A DNA stretch of 64,000 bases from Tillandsia leiboldiana. Taxonomy: Eukaryota; Streptophyta; Magnoliopsida; Poales; Bromeliaceae. A program made the position numbers and the translations under genes. Position 1 is the stretch's first letter. Each line of letters opens with the position of its first letter. Below the pieces are notes generated by a model that saw only the letters and a list, made by a program, of their open reading frames with translations, was not told the DNA's origin and ran no database searches. The stretch spans positions 17,319,161-17,383,160 of the forward strand of contig CM055071.1 of NCBI GenBank assembly GCA_029204045.2. Direction: 5' to 3'. Below are positions 53,951-64,000 of the stretch, one piece after another.

Positions 53951-56401
53951 GCGAGCAGTTTGCGAGCGGTTTAGCGCGTTTTTCGAGCAGATTTTGCGAG
54001 CAGTTTGAGCAGTTTTCGCTGGCTTTTCGCAAGCTGTTTTTGAGCAGTTTTTGCGCCGACGGGGCTGTTTTCGCCGTCGGGCGCTGGTTTTCGCCGACGG
54101 GCTGTTTTTCGCCGTCGGGCGCTGTTTTTTTCGCTGACGGAGGCTGTTTTCGCCGACGGAAGCTGTTTTTCGCCGTCGGATGCTCGGTTTTGACCTTTTT
54201 GATTGATTTTGCGATTTCTTCGCTTCTGACAGCTTGCGGTGCGGTTTTTGCTTCCGCGGAGCGCGCGGTCGTGTGGTTGGTCGTCGCGTGCTCCGTTTTG
54301 CGTGCGGTTTCTGGCATCGGGCTTCGGGTTGCGTGCGGACCCCTTGGAGGCCAGGTAAGCCGCTGTGCCAATTGCAAGTGTCGACGAGCAATTGGTGGCT
54401 TTCTGAGGTGGGTTGGTTTTCTCTCCAAGTCTACGGACTTCCTTCTAATTCTAATGTGTTAGGATTGCATGCTAGTTTAAGTGTTTTTTTGGAACTTAAC
54501 TAGCACCCCCGTCATATGTGCATGATTTTGACCAGACCAATTGTGAACCTTAATTTGGGCTAGGTCCCTTATGCTTTAGACATCCCGCACTTTTCATATC
54601 CTTCGGGACTTAGAGTTTCCTCGCCCGGGTAGTGGGCCGAGTGGTCAGAGTGTTGTGGGACGGGTGTTGCACTCGGGCCCGGGGGGCCGAGTGGGGTCTG
54701 GTGGCTGGGTTAGGCCAGTGTTAGCATTTTGGGGAGCCGTTTCAGTTAAACGGTGGTCCCGGGGGTTTTTCCTTTCCACTGTTCTTCTCGTCACCACTAG
54801 GTTGGGGTCGTGGTGCACGTGTGTTAGCAGGACCTTGAACCCAGAACCTTTTTGGATAAATACATGATTTTAGTCAGCCAATATTTCTTCCAATCCTCGC
54901 AAGGTTGTTTGAGTCTGTTCTCGTCTGTTGGGACGAAGGCATCAGCTCTTCGAGGTTTGGGCATAAAACTTGACTTCAAAGGGTTTTCCTAAAAGAGACT
55001 AAAAATCATTAAAAAGATGGATTTCTCTCAGATCGAATGGTTTTCTGAAATAAATGACATGGTTTCTTATAAACTTATCCACCCGAGTGGATTCGAGTGA
55101 TCTGGGTTCTAAGGGCTGCTTTCTCTCTTGGGGACGTAGATGTTAGTCTCCCTGGGTTTCGGACCCTTCGTAGATCTGGCCGTGGAGTAGCTCCGGCCGT
55201 GAGTTGAGTGTTGAGTTCAGTGGAGTTGTGTTGTGGGAGCCGTGGGTGAGACGGTGGTCCCAGCTGTGTAGTACCTTCGTTGAGTGGGTCTGTGTTGTGA
55301 GATTGAGTCGTGGAGGGTTCTCCGACTGAGTTTGTGCTTTGAGCATCGAGATACCGATCTGTTTGATCGAGGACCACAGCCTGCATGAGCCACTTGTGAG
55401 ACAGTGATACTGATGAGATACTTGAGTTCGGTGGGGTCGCACCCCTCGAACCACGCCCCGGGTGCGTTGATGATTCCGAGCCTGATGAGGCTGCGATGAT
55501 GATACCGAGCCTGACGAGGCTGCGATGATGCGCCTAGTTCATGTACTAGTGGTCGCTTGATACCCCTGGCCGTGCTACCATGGGGTCACTGTGTGAGATA
55601 TCGAGTTTGTCCGTTGGGACACCCTGGTTGATACACCAGGGGGCGCAGGCTTGACTCGACTGGACCCGGGTGGGCAGTCGCCGAGATTTGAGATGTACTG
55701 AGAGAGTGATGGTGTAGCATGTGTCATAGTAGAGCGTCTTGGGCTTTGTACTTGTGGCATATTGTCAGCAGTGAGTGACTGCATTCCATCATCCATAGTC
55801 TCTTCTTATTGAGCATAGTAGATAGAGGCATGATAGCTGTAGATTCTTTTCCAGCTTATTATATTCATCATCAGTCTTTTCTCTATCTTATGCCTCTGGT
55901 AGACTTAGTGGGCAGACCGTGGTTCTTGGAGACGGTACCCACTGAGAACTACTGTAGGATGTAGTTCTCACACCCTCTGTCGGTGACAGGTTGCTGAGGC
56001 TTTCTTCCGTTCCTGCTGTGCTTGACTGGACGGACCGAGGACAGGGAGTCGCGTGATAGTCCCCTACCAGCATTGTTACTTTAGAGAGAGGTAGATGTAC
56101 CATCCCGGATTGTGGGAGTTGGTTATGTTTCCTGTTTAGCTATCTCCCCTTGGATTTGTAGATGTTGTATAGGTGCACTACTTTTTGTATCATCTGATTT
56201 TGGGAGATAGGCTATGTGTTGTAGCAGCTTTGTAGTTGAGAAAAAATTTATAGTACAGCTTTTTATCCGCTCTGATATCTGTGTAGCTGTAGTTTTGTCT
56301 TTTGCAGGCTAGACGCTTCGTCTGTACGGCAGTTTCCGTACAGATGGCGGATCTGTTAGCGAGCCCGGGTCACAGTTTCGACCCCGGGGCGTGACATAGA
56401 C

Positions 56402-56482
56402 GCTTCGTCTGTGCGGCAGTTTCCGCACAGACGACGGATCTGTTGGCGTGCCCGGGTCGCAGTTCGACCCCGGGGCGTGACA
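56402..56482 (+). mobile_element. E3 5' LTR, part 2 (U5 end) with hairpins
   Basis: Last 81 bases of the 5' LTR. Hairpin 1 is TCTGTGCGG/CCGCACAGA (56408-56431). Hairpin 2 pairs CCCGGGTCG (56451-56459) with CGACCCCGGGG (56465-56475). Ends GGGGCGTGACA. Confidence 0.88.
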
Positions 56483-56490
56483 GATTTAGG

Positions 56491-56502
56491 TGGTATCAGA
56501 GC
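56491..56502 (+). other. Primer-binding site of E3
   Basis: TGGTATCAGAGC, eight bases after the LTR end. Confidence 0.92.
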
Positions 56503-56663
56503 CTAGGTGTATAGGTCATTGAGGACTTAGAGACCCTAGGCTATTGGTTGGACAGTAGGATGACTGTCGTAAGAGACGTGACTTTAGCGTGAGTCCTGAT
56601 TGAGTTTGTACCTTCCCTAGAAGATTGGGGTGAGCGATCTTACATGTTATTTCTCTAAAGATG

Positions 56664-56689
56664 ATTATGTTGGCTGCAGACAACATAAT
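56664..56689 (+). other. DIS-like leader hairpin of E3
   Basis: Perfect 9-bp arms ATTATGTTG/CAACATAAT with loop GCTGCAGA. Flanking TAAAG and CTTTA can add five more pairs beyond a small internal loop. 161 nt after the PBS. Confidence 0.78.
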
Positions 56690-59253
56690 GCTTTAGAATG
56701 GTTAACATGTATAGACTTTCGCTTGATTGGGTCGAGAGAGTTTTGGTCCTAATGTTTGTTTTGTTGCAGTGGTTTTTGATGCTTCCAAGACGCCGTACAG
56801 CGGCGAGGGCGTGTTTGATCTTGGATGAGGAGTCGAACAGCAGGAGGCTAAATGGATAGAGCAGAGCGAGGTCTGAGAGTTACGGGCCCAAGTAGCCCAG
56901 ACGTTTGAGGCGATGCGGCGCCAGGAAGAGAACATGGAGCGCGTGATGCGCATGCTTGTACCTCCCGGGGTGTCGCCAGTAGTACTTCCGGCCGCGACGT
57001 GGTCGACTTCGACCCAGATCGCACCGGGAGTGGTGCAGCAGCAGCAAGAGTTGCTGACCGGTGGTTGTACTTCATCCAGTTCCATCCCCTGTAGATTTCG
57101 GGACCAAGTTGGAGCCTTAGGAGACCGAGAACTGGATTGCTGCTTTGGAAGAGCTGTTCGAGAATTTGTTCATCCAGGAGAAGCATCAGGGCGCTTGGTC
57201 ATGCACTTTTGGATAGGGACGCCGAGAGTTAGTGGCGTCGAGTTCGTCCTACTGGACCACCGGGAGCGAGTTTCTGCGATGGTTGAGCATAGTACCCCAT
57301 GTTGCCCAGGATGGGGCCTAGAGGTTGATTATGTTTGAGGGAGAGATGTCCAGCATCGTCGGATTTTGGGATAGTTAAGTAGATCGAGGTTGCCATGATC
57401 CCAGTCTCAGGGTCATGGGTCTCAGAGGAGACAGAGACTAGGAGGTTCTCGACAGACGAGGTACCAGCAGAGTGTCCCAGAGTAGCGCTCATGGTTTTGC
57501 CGCTTGTGACGGCACCCCCACTACCCCTTTAGGATGAAGAGGTTCATCCGACTTACCGGCAGGCTGATTGAGTTGTGACGCTGAAACAGATTGAGCGATG
57601 GTGACCAGCATCCAGAAGATGAGATTGTGCAGCCGGTTAGAGGGCACCAGGATAGTGGATTGTATCTTACCTGAGGTGGTCTTCCTTATAGTCATTGGAT
57701 TTGATTCCTTGAGTTGTTAGTCCTACATCAGCTGCGGGATGTTGTTATGAGATTGAATAGGGATTGGGTATCCCAATGTTATGCTATCATGGATTGTCGT
57801 GAGAGAACAATGACCCTCCGTGGACCTGGTCAGGAGGAGTATGCTTATAGAAGATGCTAAGCACGATGGAGGTTGAGTCGTGGTCGCATTGCTTTGCTAG
57901 CAACCGGAGAGGAGATGCCTGCGGCGGCACCAGGACTAAAGGATATCTTTATCGCCCGTGTGATCCCGGGTGAAAGTCTACCTGATCTGATATTGAAGCC
58001 GCCGCTTAGTGATATTGAGATTGAGATAGTGATTGACGTGGTTTTGGAAACTGCGCCGACTATGGTAGCACCTATTGGAGTATCACCTGCGAGACAGAGA
58101 GTGAGAGCTGATAGTGCAGCTGCGGGATTTGATGGATCGAGAGGTCTGTGTGACCCAGTACCACGTCGTGGGAATACGACAGGGAGGATCCGAGAGATGG
58201 ATACTTGAGTATGATGCCACACCGTTGATACACGGTGGTGATGCCACGCCGTTGGTGTACGGCAGTGATGCCACGTTGTGAGTACACAACGGTGAGAGTT
58301 CTTTGATGGTTTGAGTACAGACAGACTCGGAATGTGTTGCAGCAGATGCTCATTTGTGAGGCAGGTATCTTTTTGGAACCCTATAGCCGAGGGTTGTGCC
58401 CAGTGAGTGATTAGAACCCGGTAGGGGCATTATGAGCTTATAGCGCGGTCAAGTGGATTGACTAAGGCCCTACCACCTTTAGGATTTGAGGGATAGTGTG
58501 TTCCAGCTGAGGATGATGCCAGCATTGATGTGGATGATTGCCGGTGGTCAGAGTTACTCGAGATATAGGATTGATCTTGTAGTATTATCCCGGCGAGGAC
58601 ATTTTGGTCAGATACACCTTGATTAGGCAAGTAGTGCAACCTTGGAATGAGGTAACTGTTCAGTGGATGCCGCCGTTGGAATTTTGGAATATGGAGTGTT
58701 AGTTGTAGCAGGAACAACTCCATGCCCTCTCCCTTTTTCGGTTTATGCCGAGGCTTGACGAACTGATCGACGATTTCGGAAGGCTACTCCAGAAATGAAA
58801 AAATGTGCCGGAGCCTGTTCTTGTTTGATTGGGGTAAAGGCACTCGCCATTCGGGATTTTCGAACTTTTCGCCGTTGCCGGCTGGTTTTCAAATTGAGAG
58901 TTAGGGGTTGGGGAATGTTCCTGATGTTGGGTTCTTTCTTATTGATGGATACGATAGTGTATTTCTGAGTTTGAGCCGTGGGTGGCTGTATGGGTAGCGA
59001 AAGAGTTATCTTTATTCTGAGGAATGTATGGATTTGATCACTCGTTTGTTTTGGATTTCGTTTCCTTTGGAGAGAGACGAGGATTGAGTGATCAGGAGCA
59101 GCTGATGCACTTTTTGCTTGCGGGGCAGAAGGTTTGTGCGGTCGGGTTTACCTTCGGTGAGGGTCCCGCAGAGCTTTGTTGAGGGAAAGGCCAATTGAGA
59201 CCCCCCTCCTGAGTTATGGATTTATTTTGGGTTTCGAGGACGAAACCCTTTTT

Positions 59254-59266
59254 AAGGAGGGGAGAG
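59254..59266 (+). other. Polypurine tract of E3
   Basis: AAGGAGGGGAGAG directly before the 3' LTR start TGTAGAATACC. It follows a GGTTTCGAGGACGAAACC inverted repeat (about 59230-59248) that is also present before the E1 and E4 tracts. Confidence 0.88.
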
Positions 59267-62200
59267 TGTAGAATACCGGGATTTCGTATAACGCGCCGAC
59301 CTCGCAAGATGGCATGGTGCAGAGAGATCGCCTCGGGCGTGTTCCATATATGTTTACAAATGAGTTCGGGTTGATTTGGATCTACGCGGAAGCCCCAGCT
59401 CGATTCGGAGTTTTCCGGGCTTTGTGCGCCGATAGAGGACTGGTTTTGGGAAAGCACCGACTCCGCAGTGATGTGCAGAAAATTTGGGAATACTTGGAAC
59501 AGGTGTACTTTAAGATTACAGTGGAGTTCGGGAGGTTCCGGACTGACACGGAGAACCCGAAGGCGAAAAGTGAGTTGGAACTGGTAGTTTTGGAGCCGGT
59601 TTTTGGATTGAGCACACCGACTCCACAGTTGAGCTATTTGAGGAGGAAAAGCTGTGGACATGTGTATTTTCATATTACAGCGGAGTTCGGGAGGTTTCGG
59701 ATCCGTGCGGAGGCCCCGAGGGCAAAAAGTGAGTTGACGGGGGGCTTTTGATGGATTATTTAATTAATTAATTTAATTAGTTGAATTATTTGGGTTTTTG
59801 GATGGCTTTTGGAATTGATCTGTGAGTTATTGGAATAAAAGAAAGAAAATGAATGAGAATGGATTAAGGGTGTGTGGAGCTAGGGAGCAGAGAAAGAGAG
59901 AAAAGAAGGAGAAGAAAAAGAAGAAAGGAAGGAAAAGAGAAATGTTGGGTGAGCTTTGTTGGTGGGAACTCCTTGCTAGGAGCCGTGGCGCCGAGCGGAG
60001 AGTGCGGCGAGCGGGCGCGTGCGCGTCGACCTCCAAGGTAATCTTTTCAGTTTTTGGAAGCTTGGTTTGATCTTTCGATTTTTTTCTTTTTGGATTTGGA
60101 GGTGCTGGTTGGAGTGGCTTGTTGCCACTGTGTAGAGAGGGGGGGCAGCTTGCAGCGGGGGGTGCGCGCAGCTGGGCTGTGCGCAGCGGCGCTGCGGGCG
60201 CCGCACGGCCGCGGGCGCGCGCAGGGCAACGCGCTGCGCGGCGGGCCAAGTGCCACGCGGGCGCTGCGCTGAAGCACGCAGGGCGCCGCGCGGGCGCGGC
60301 CCGGGCGCTGCTCGGGTGCGCACGGGCACGCAAGCGCGCCGCGCGGCCGCGCGGCCGCGCAGCCAGTGCACTGTGGGCGCTCGTGGCGCGCCAGGGCGCC
60401 ACGCGGCAGCGGCAGCGGCGCGCGCAGCGGCCGCGGCATGCGTCGGGCTGTGCGTAGCAGTGCGCGGGCGCCGCTTGGGCAGCAGCATCGCAGCGCTTAG
60501 TTGATGCGGAGGCCGTTGTCGCTTGGTCTTTGGTAGGCCGTTATTGACGCAGGTTTTTGTTGGTTTTTCTCTTTCAGGTCGGCGTCAACTGCGGCGGTTT
60601 TATTGCCGGGGTACTGTTGGAGCCCGAGTCGAGTGCGCGCCACATGGATCTCACCGGAGTTGTCTTGGTTGCGCGTGTGCTGTGAGCCTAATGTGGTTGT
60701 TTTGATAAGTGTGCTGGGGGTGTGTGATGTTGCAGGGGAATGTAGCTTGAGTGTGTGTGGGTTTGCATGTGTTTTGTGTACAAGTATTTATTTAAGCTGC
60801 AGCTTTGGTGTGTGAAGTGTTGGTGCTGTTGTTGGATTATTTATAAATAGTCTATGTGAGCTGGGTGTATGCAATTGGAGCATGTGGTGTGTAATGTTGG
60901 ACTTATGTAATTTGATTATGTGAGCTTGTATTTTAAGTGTAAGCTTGTGTAGTTGTGGATGGCCAGATGTGGGCAGATGCTTGAGGCTGGAGCTTTCGTG
61001 TGGACTGTGTGTTGGCTGTGTGTTGTGTGAGAGAGCCGGAGCGCGCAGGATTTTTTTTTTTAGAGGACTCGAGGGATTTATTCGAGCTTCCGGGGATTTT
61101 TCCGAGGTTCGCAGTAGTGTGCGCGCGGCGCGTTTTTCGGAGTTTCTTTAGTTCGTGGTTTCAGCACTACACCAACTTCAGCGTTGCCTACGGAATGCGT
61201 TCCAGGTGGGTTGGAATTTCTCCAAAATTTATGGAATGCCCTTTAATGCTCCTGAATGCATTTTGATCATGTTTATTATGTTTTTCCTCTGTAATTAAAT
61301 CTGATAGTTGCCTAGAAAATTATAGAAATATTTTCCTGAGCCCCTGTTATTTTTAGCATGATCTAGAGACCATTCGACACTAGACGGCATATTTTCTTGA
61401 GTTTCGGGACCTATCTGGACCTTCATAATAATTTTGTAACCGATTTTAATTGAAACTCAGATTTTAAAGGGTTTTTAAATATTTAGAGTATTATGAATGG
61501 TCCAGGTAGTTCGAGGTGCATATATACTCGTGCCGAGGGCCGAGTAGATTTTTAGAGCATTGTGAGATGACTTTCTAGTGTCATGAGAGAGTTTTAGCAT
61601 TTTTTCAAGTTCGGGGGCGGAAGCTATGGGCAGCTATGCCTGTAGCCTGTTCTTGTTTGATAGGGTTGTAGGTGGCAGTCGTTCAGAATTTCCAGGCCTC
61701 CCGTGTGAGAGACTGGGAATTTATTTCCCTGTTTGGTTTACTCTAGATCTTGGGTCGTGTTCTGATTTAGTGGTGGAGATGGTTCTCCCACGTAGCTTTG
61801 AGAGTTTTGGGGGTTCTGGCAGATCGAGTCGTGGAGGTTTCCCGACTCAGCCACGGGTCGTGCATTATCAGATTGACTCGTTGTGGGTTCTCCGACATAG
61901 CTGTGAGAGTGTTTGGGCTTGTCCTGTTTGAGTCGTGGATCTTTTCCGACCGAGTTATGCTAGTTGAGCATTGAGTTCCGATCTGTTTGATCATGGATTA
62001 TAGCCTGCTGAGACTGAGGTTTTATGCCAGTTGTGAGATACTTGAGTTCGCGGGGTCGCTCCCCGCGAGCTACGCTCCGGATGCGATGATGATACCGAGC
62101 CTGACGAGGCTGCGATGTGGTTACTGAGATAGTCCTTGAGGGACACCCTACGTAAGACCAAGCCCTGTTTGGGCATGAGTGGCAGTAGATGAGCGCAGGC

Positions 62201-62921
62201 TTGACTGGTCCAAAGAGGGACAGTCATTGGGTTTGGGTGATATGTGTGAGTGAGTTTCATAGCGTGTTCATAGATGAGTTTTCCTTTGAGCATGATACTT
62301 GAGGCATGTTAGCGGTAGCGAGTGTATGAACATTTCATCATTAGTATAGTTTCTTGAGCATGATGATTGAGACATGATAGCTATAGTTCCTTCCAGCTTT
62401 TATCTATCTATCTATCTATCTGCATACCTATCTGTTGTGCCTCCAGTAGACTTAGTGGGCATACCGTGGATATTGGGACGGTACCCACTGAGTTCTGCCT
62501 TCTGCAGTAGATCTCACACCCGCTGCGGTGACAGGTTTTCTGAGACTGTTGTTCCGGCTTAGCTCGCGCGGAGACAGCTGATCGAGGTGAGGACGTGGCC
62601 GAGTAGTTCCTTACCAGCATTGAGTTTCAGAGGTAGATGTACCCGGTTTTATATTTTATATTTTCACTTTTGTACTGGACATTCTGAGAGATCAATGAGG
62701 ATTTTTTGTATATTGTTTTTATAGCTGAGAGACTTTGTATTGAGATTTTATTTATATCAGATGTTCAGTGGATTTCTGTAGCTATTAGTTCTTTTTCAGC
62801 TCTGATACATGTTTAGCTATAGATCTGCTGCAGGGTAGACGCTTCGTCTGTGCGGCAGTTTCCGCACAGACGGTGGATCTGTTGGCGTGCCCGGGTCGCA
62901 GTTCGACCCCGGGGCGTGACA
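59267..62921 (+). mobile_element. E3 3' LTR, class C, 3655 bp
   Basis: Same order as the 5' LTR: intron-like pair 60038/60577, GC island 60150-60485 with length differences, U5, TATC microsatellite 62401-62421. It lacks the 114 bp at 48437-48550; the break has GAG microhomology. Ends GGGGCGTGACA followed by GGTTG. Confidence 0.94.
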
Positions 62922-62926
62922 GGTTG

Positions 62927-64000
62927 TGTGGACAGCGGCATGTTGTATGTTATTGGGATTGGTTGTGCGCCGTTTGGTTATTGTTACAGTTTGGGTGTTT
63001 TGCGTGGACTACGGTTATTGGACAGCGAGGGGGTTTTACAGCGGTGGATTGCGCGTGTCCAGGTGGGTGGTTGCTATATCCCTCTTTTCTGACATACCCA
63101 CTAGGAATATTATAGAGATCTTTTTGGGACATTTATGATCGGTATTTGCTATTCTTATGAGCCTATCATGTGAGGCATTTCATGTTGGGAATGTTATTAG
63201 GAAATTACTATGTTGGAATTATGATTGTATTTGGAACTTATACATGTTGGCATGGACATAATATTAGTACTTAATCTTGCGTGTGGTAGTAGTGTCATGT
63301 TTGGACAATGTGAAATATCTTGTTGGTAGGTACTACTTGAGGCTCTTTTGGACATTTATAGGTGGATGGTTTATGTGAGGGTAGTTAGTGGATTTTAGAC
63401 ATGTGTAAATGTTTAATGACTTTAGCATGATGGTTATATCTATGCGGAACTATTACCTAATACACATGTGGGACCATTAGTTGTTATATTTCTTTCAATT
63501 TGCATGAGGACAATTGCATGCTTGTATGGACATCTAGATAGGCCACTATTTATTGCTACACTATCTTATTGGAACTTGACTTAGGAGAAACCATGTTTGC
63601 TTTCTTTCTCCTCATTCTTTAGTCAGGGGGATATTGTTGCTCGGGTTTGAGCAAGGATTGGGATAGTGTAGCCGGGGCCTGGGTTTTAGCTTCTGGGGTA
63701 TAGCGGTGACCGCGGATATTAGGCGGTTGACTGGATGTCGGTTGTGGGATATGATTGTGGATGGCGGGGTACCATGGCAACCACGGACAGTGGGCGGTTG
63801 GCCAGGAGTTGATTATTGGGCTTGGCTATCGATTGTGGGATATTGCGGCGATCGCGGATTTTTGGGCGATTGACCGAATGTTCATTTGTGCATCAAATTG
63901 GGGATCAGTTTTCTTTCAGTGGAGGGGTGTGTTCCACTGGGGCTTTATAGTGATCCAGTCCTACTTTTATGATACTTGTGACATGGCTATTTTCCTCGTG
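62927..64000 (+). mobile_element. E4 3' LTR, part 3 (continues beyond window)
   Basis: Resumes the E4 LTR after E3: AGGTGGGTGGTTGCTATATCCCTC (in pieces at 63060-63082), the CATGCTTGTATGGACATCTAGAT segment shared with E0, and minisatellite units (63690-63870). By comparison with E0 and S2, about 1 kb of U5 lies beyond 64000. Confidence 0.88.

Larger units (their letters stand above)
51505..56396 (+). mobile_element. S3: complete solo LTR, class B, 4892 bp
   Basis: Starts TGTAGAGTACCGGG and ends GGGGCGTGACA, with perfect duplication TAGAC (51500-51504, 56397-56401). It is the same family as the E2 LTRs. In order: 159-bp tandem repeats (51735-52300), TATA (52344-52351), polypurine tract (52376-52460), donor-like site (52536), GC island (52685-53480), TTTTCGCGCAGG array (53590-53950), GACGGCGAAAAC-type repeats (54055-54185), AGGTGGGTTGG box (54405-54415), U5, acceptor-like TTTTGCAG (56306) and the U5 hairpin (56321-56344). 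No internal region is present. Giant open frames on both strands in 52600-54400 are compositional. Confidence 0.95.
56483..59266 (+). pseudogene. E3 internal region: leader, decayed gag, protease/RT relics
   Basis: After the PBS (56491-56502) and the DIS-like hairpin (56664-56689), a decayed gag has a CTTCCAAGACGCCG start region at about 56780, an RRQEENMERVMRM helix at about 56915 and GDRELDCCFGRAV near 57120. Pol relics follow: the protease-RT linker and RT start at about 57900-58100 (AAPGLKDIFIARVIPG, SDIEIEIVIDVVLETAP) and RT-core traces after 58370. Stops and shifts are everywhere. Only 2.8 kb remain of the roughly 5 kb expected for an autonomous gypsy interior. Confidence 0.82.
47826..62921 (+). 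mobile_element. E3: complete LARD-like gypsy element with class C LTRs (15.1 kb including a nested solo LTR)
   Basis: Target duplication GGTTG at 47821-47825 and 62922-62926. The 5' LTR is 47826-51504 plus 56402-56482 (about 3.76 kb without the nested S3), internal region 56483-59266 (2.8 kb), 3' LTR 59267-62921 (3655 bp). Hand alignment of 50281-50700 with 61621-62040 shows 8 substitutions in 420 bases, so it is older than E2. The internal region has gag and pol relics only, so it depended on enzymes supplied by another element. Confidence 0.95.

Noticed and set aside
52553..54462. Open frames of 460-620 residues on both strands in S3
   Set aside because: Same GC island and TTTTCGCGCAGG array as above; repeat translation, no domain, located inside a solo LTR.

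Overview
This is a repeat-only window of a land-plant (most likely angiosperm) nuclear genome. I could not find one convincing host gene. Almost every base belongs to nested LTR retrotransposons. The plant assignment rests on Sirevirus-type Ty1/copia and Ty3/gypsy pol proteins, primer-binding sites matching initiator tRNA-Met, a Cassandra-like 5S-containing LTR, and a 100-N scaffold gap.

Layout. 1-730: partial copia LTR (+). 731-4991: gypsy element E0 (-), leader plus a 3.9 kb LTR, with a 178-bp Cassandra-like solo LTR at 1544-1721. 4992-17593: decayed Sirevirus (-) with its 5' LTR at 16290-17593, gag, second zinc knuckle/protease, integrase and an open RT-RNase H frame. Its integrase is split by a 3.8 kb solo gypsy LTR (S1, 9406-13225, TSD GCGGT). 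17594-17999: copia LTR remnant (+). 18000-19810: truncated gypsy LTR (L6, -). 19811-22451: the only stretch free of large gypsy LTRs, with a Mutator-like transposase fragment, two kinds of palindromic arrays and low-information DNA. 22452-24375: truncated gypsy LTR L5 (+). 24376-41248: gypsy element E1 (+), split by a complete young element E2 (-, 29167-38458, TSD ATATG). 41249-42591: internal remnant of element E4 (+). E4's 3' LTR starts at 42592 and runs past the window end; it is interrupted by solo LTR S2 (43266-46818, TSD GGTGG) and by complete element E3 (47826-62921, TSD GGTTG). E3's own 5' LTR is interrupted by solo LTR S3 (51505-56396, TSD TAGAC).

The gypsy elements have very large LTRs (3.5-4.9 kb) around short, decayed internal regions with gag, protease, RT or RNase H relics. 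They resemble LARDs (large retrotransposon derivatives). Three LTR classes are used here: A (starts TGTGATGACC or TGTGAGGA), B (starts TGTAGAGTACC) and C (starts TGTAGAATACC). All end GGGGCGTGACA or close to it and share U5 and leader architecture.

Main discoveries. (1) Class A U3 regions carry arrays of CCAAT-N9-CCACG, the exact form of the ER-stress response element ERSE-I. There are nine perfect copies plus many one-mismatch copies at the same spacing, 0.2-0.7 kb upstream of the TATA box. This suggests a retrotransposon family wired to the unfolded-protein response. (2) All four readable gypsy leaders have a near-identical hairpin about 160 nt after the PBS, with a CTGCAG palindrome in an 8-nt purine-flanked loop, laid out like a retroviral dimer-initiation site. 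(3) Two U5 hairpins next to the PBS show compensatory base changes between families. (4) A conserved splice-donor-like site lies downstream of the TATA box in every class A LTR. (5) The LTRs are modular, with unrelated upstream halves joined to a shared U5. All coordinates and motif spacings were read by eye; homology statements come from recognition of family motifs, not from a search.
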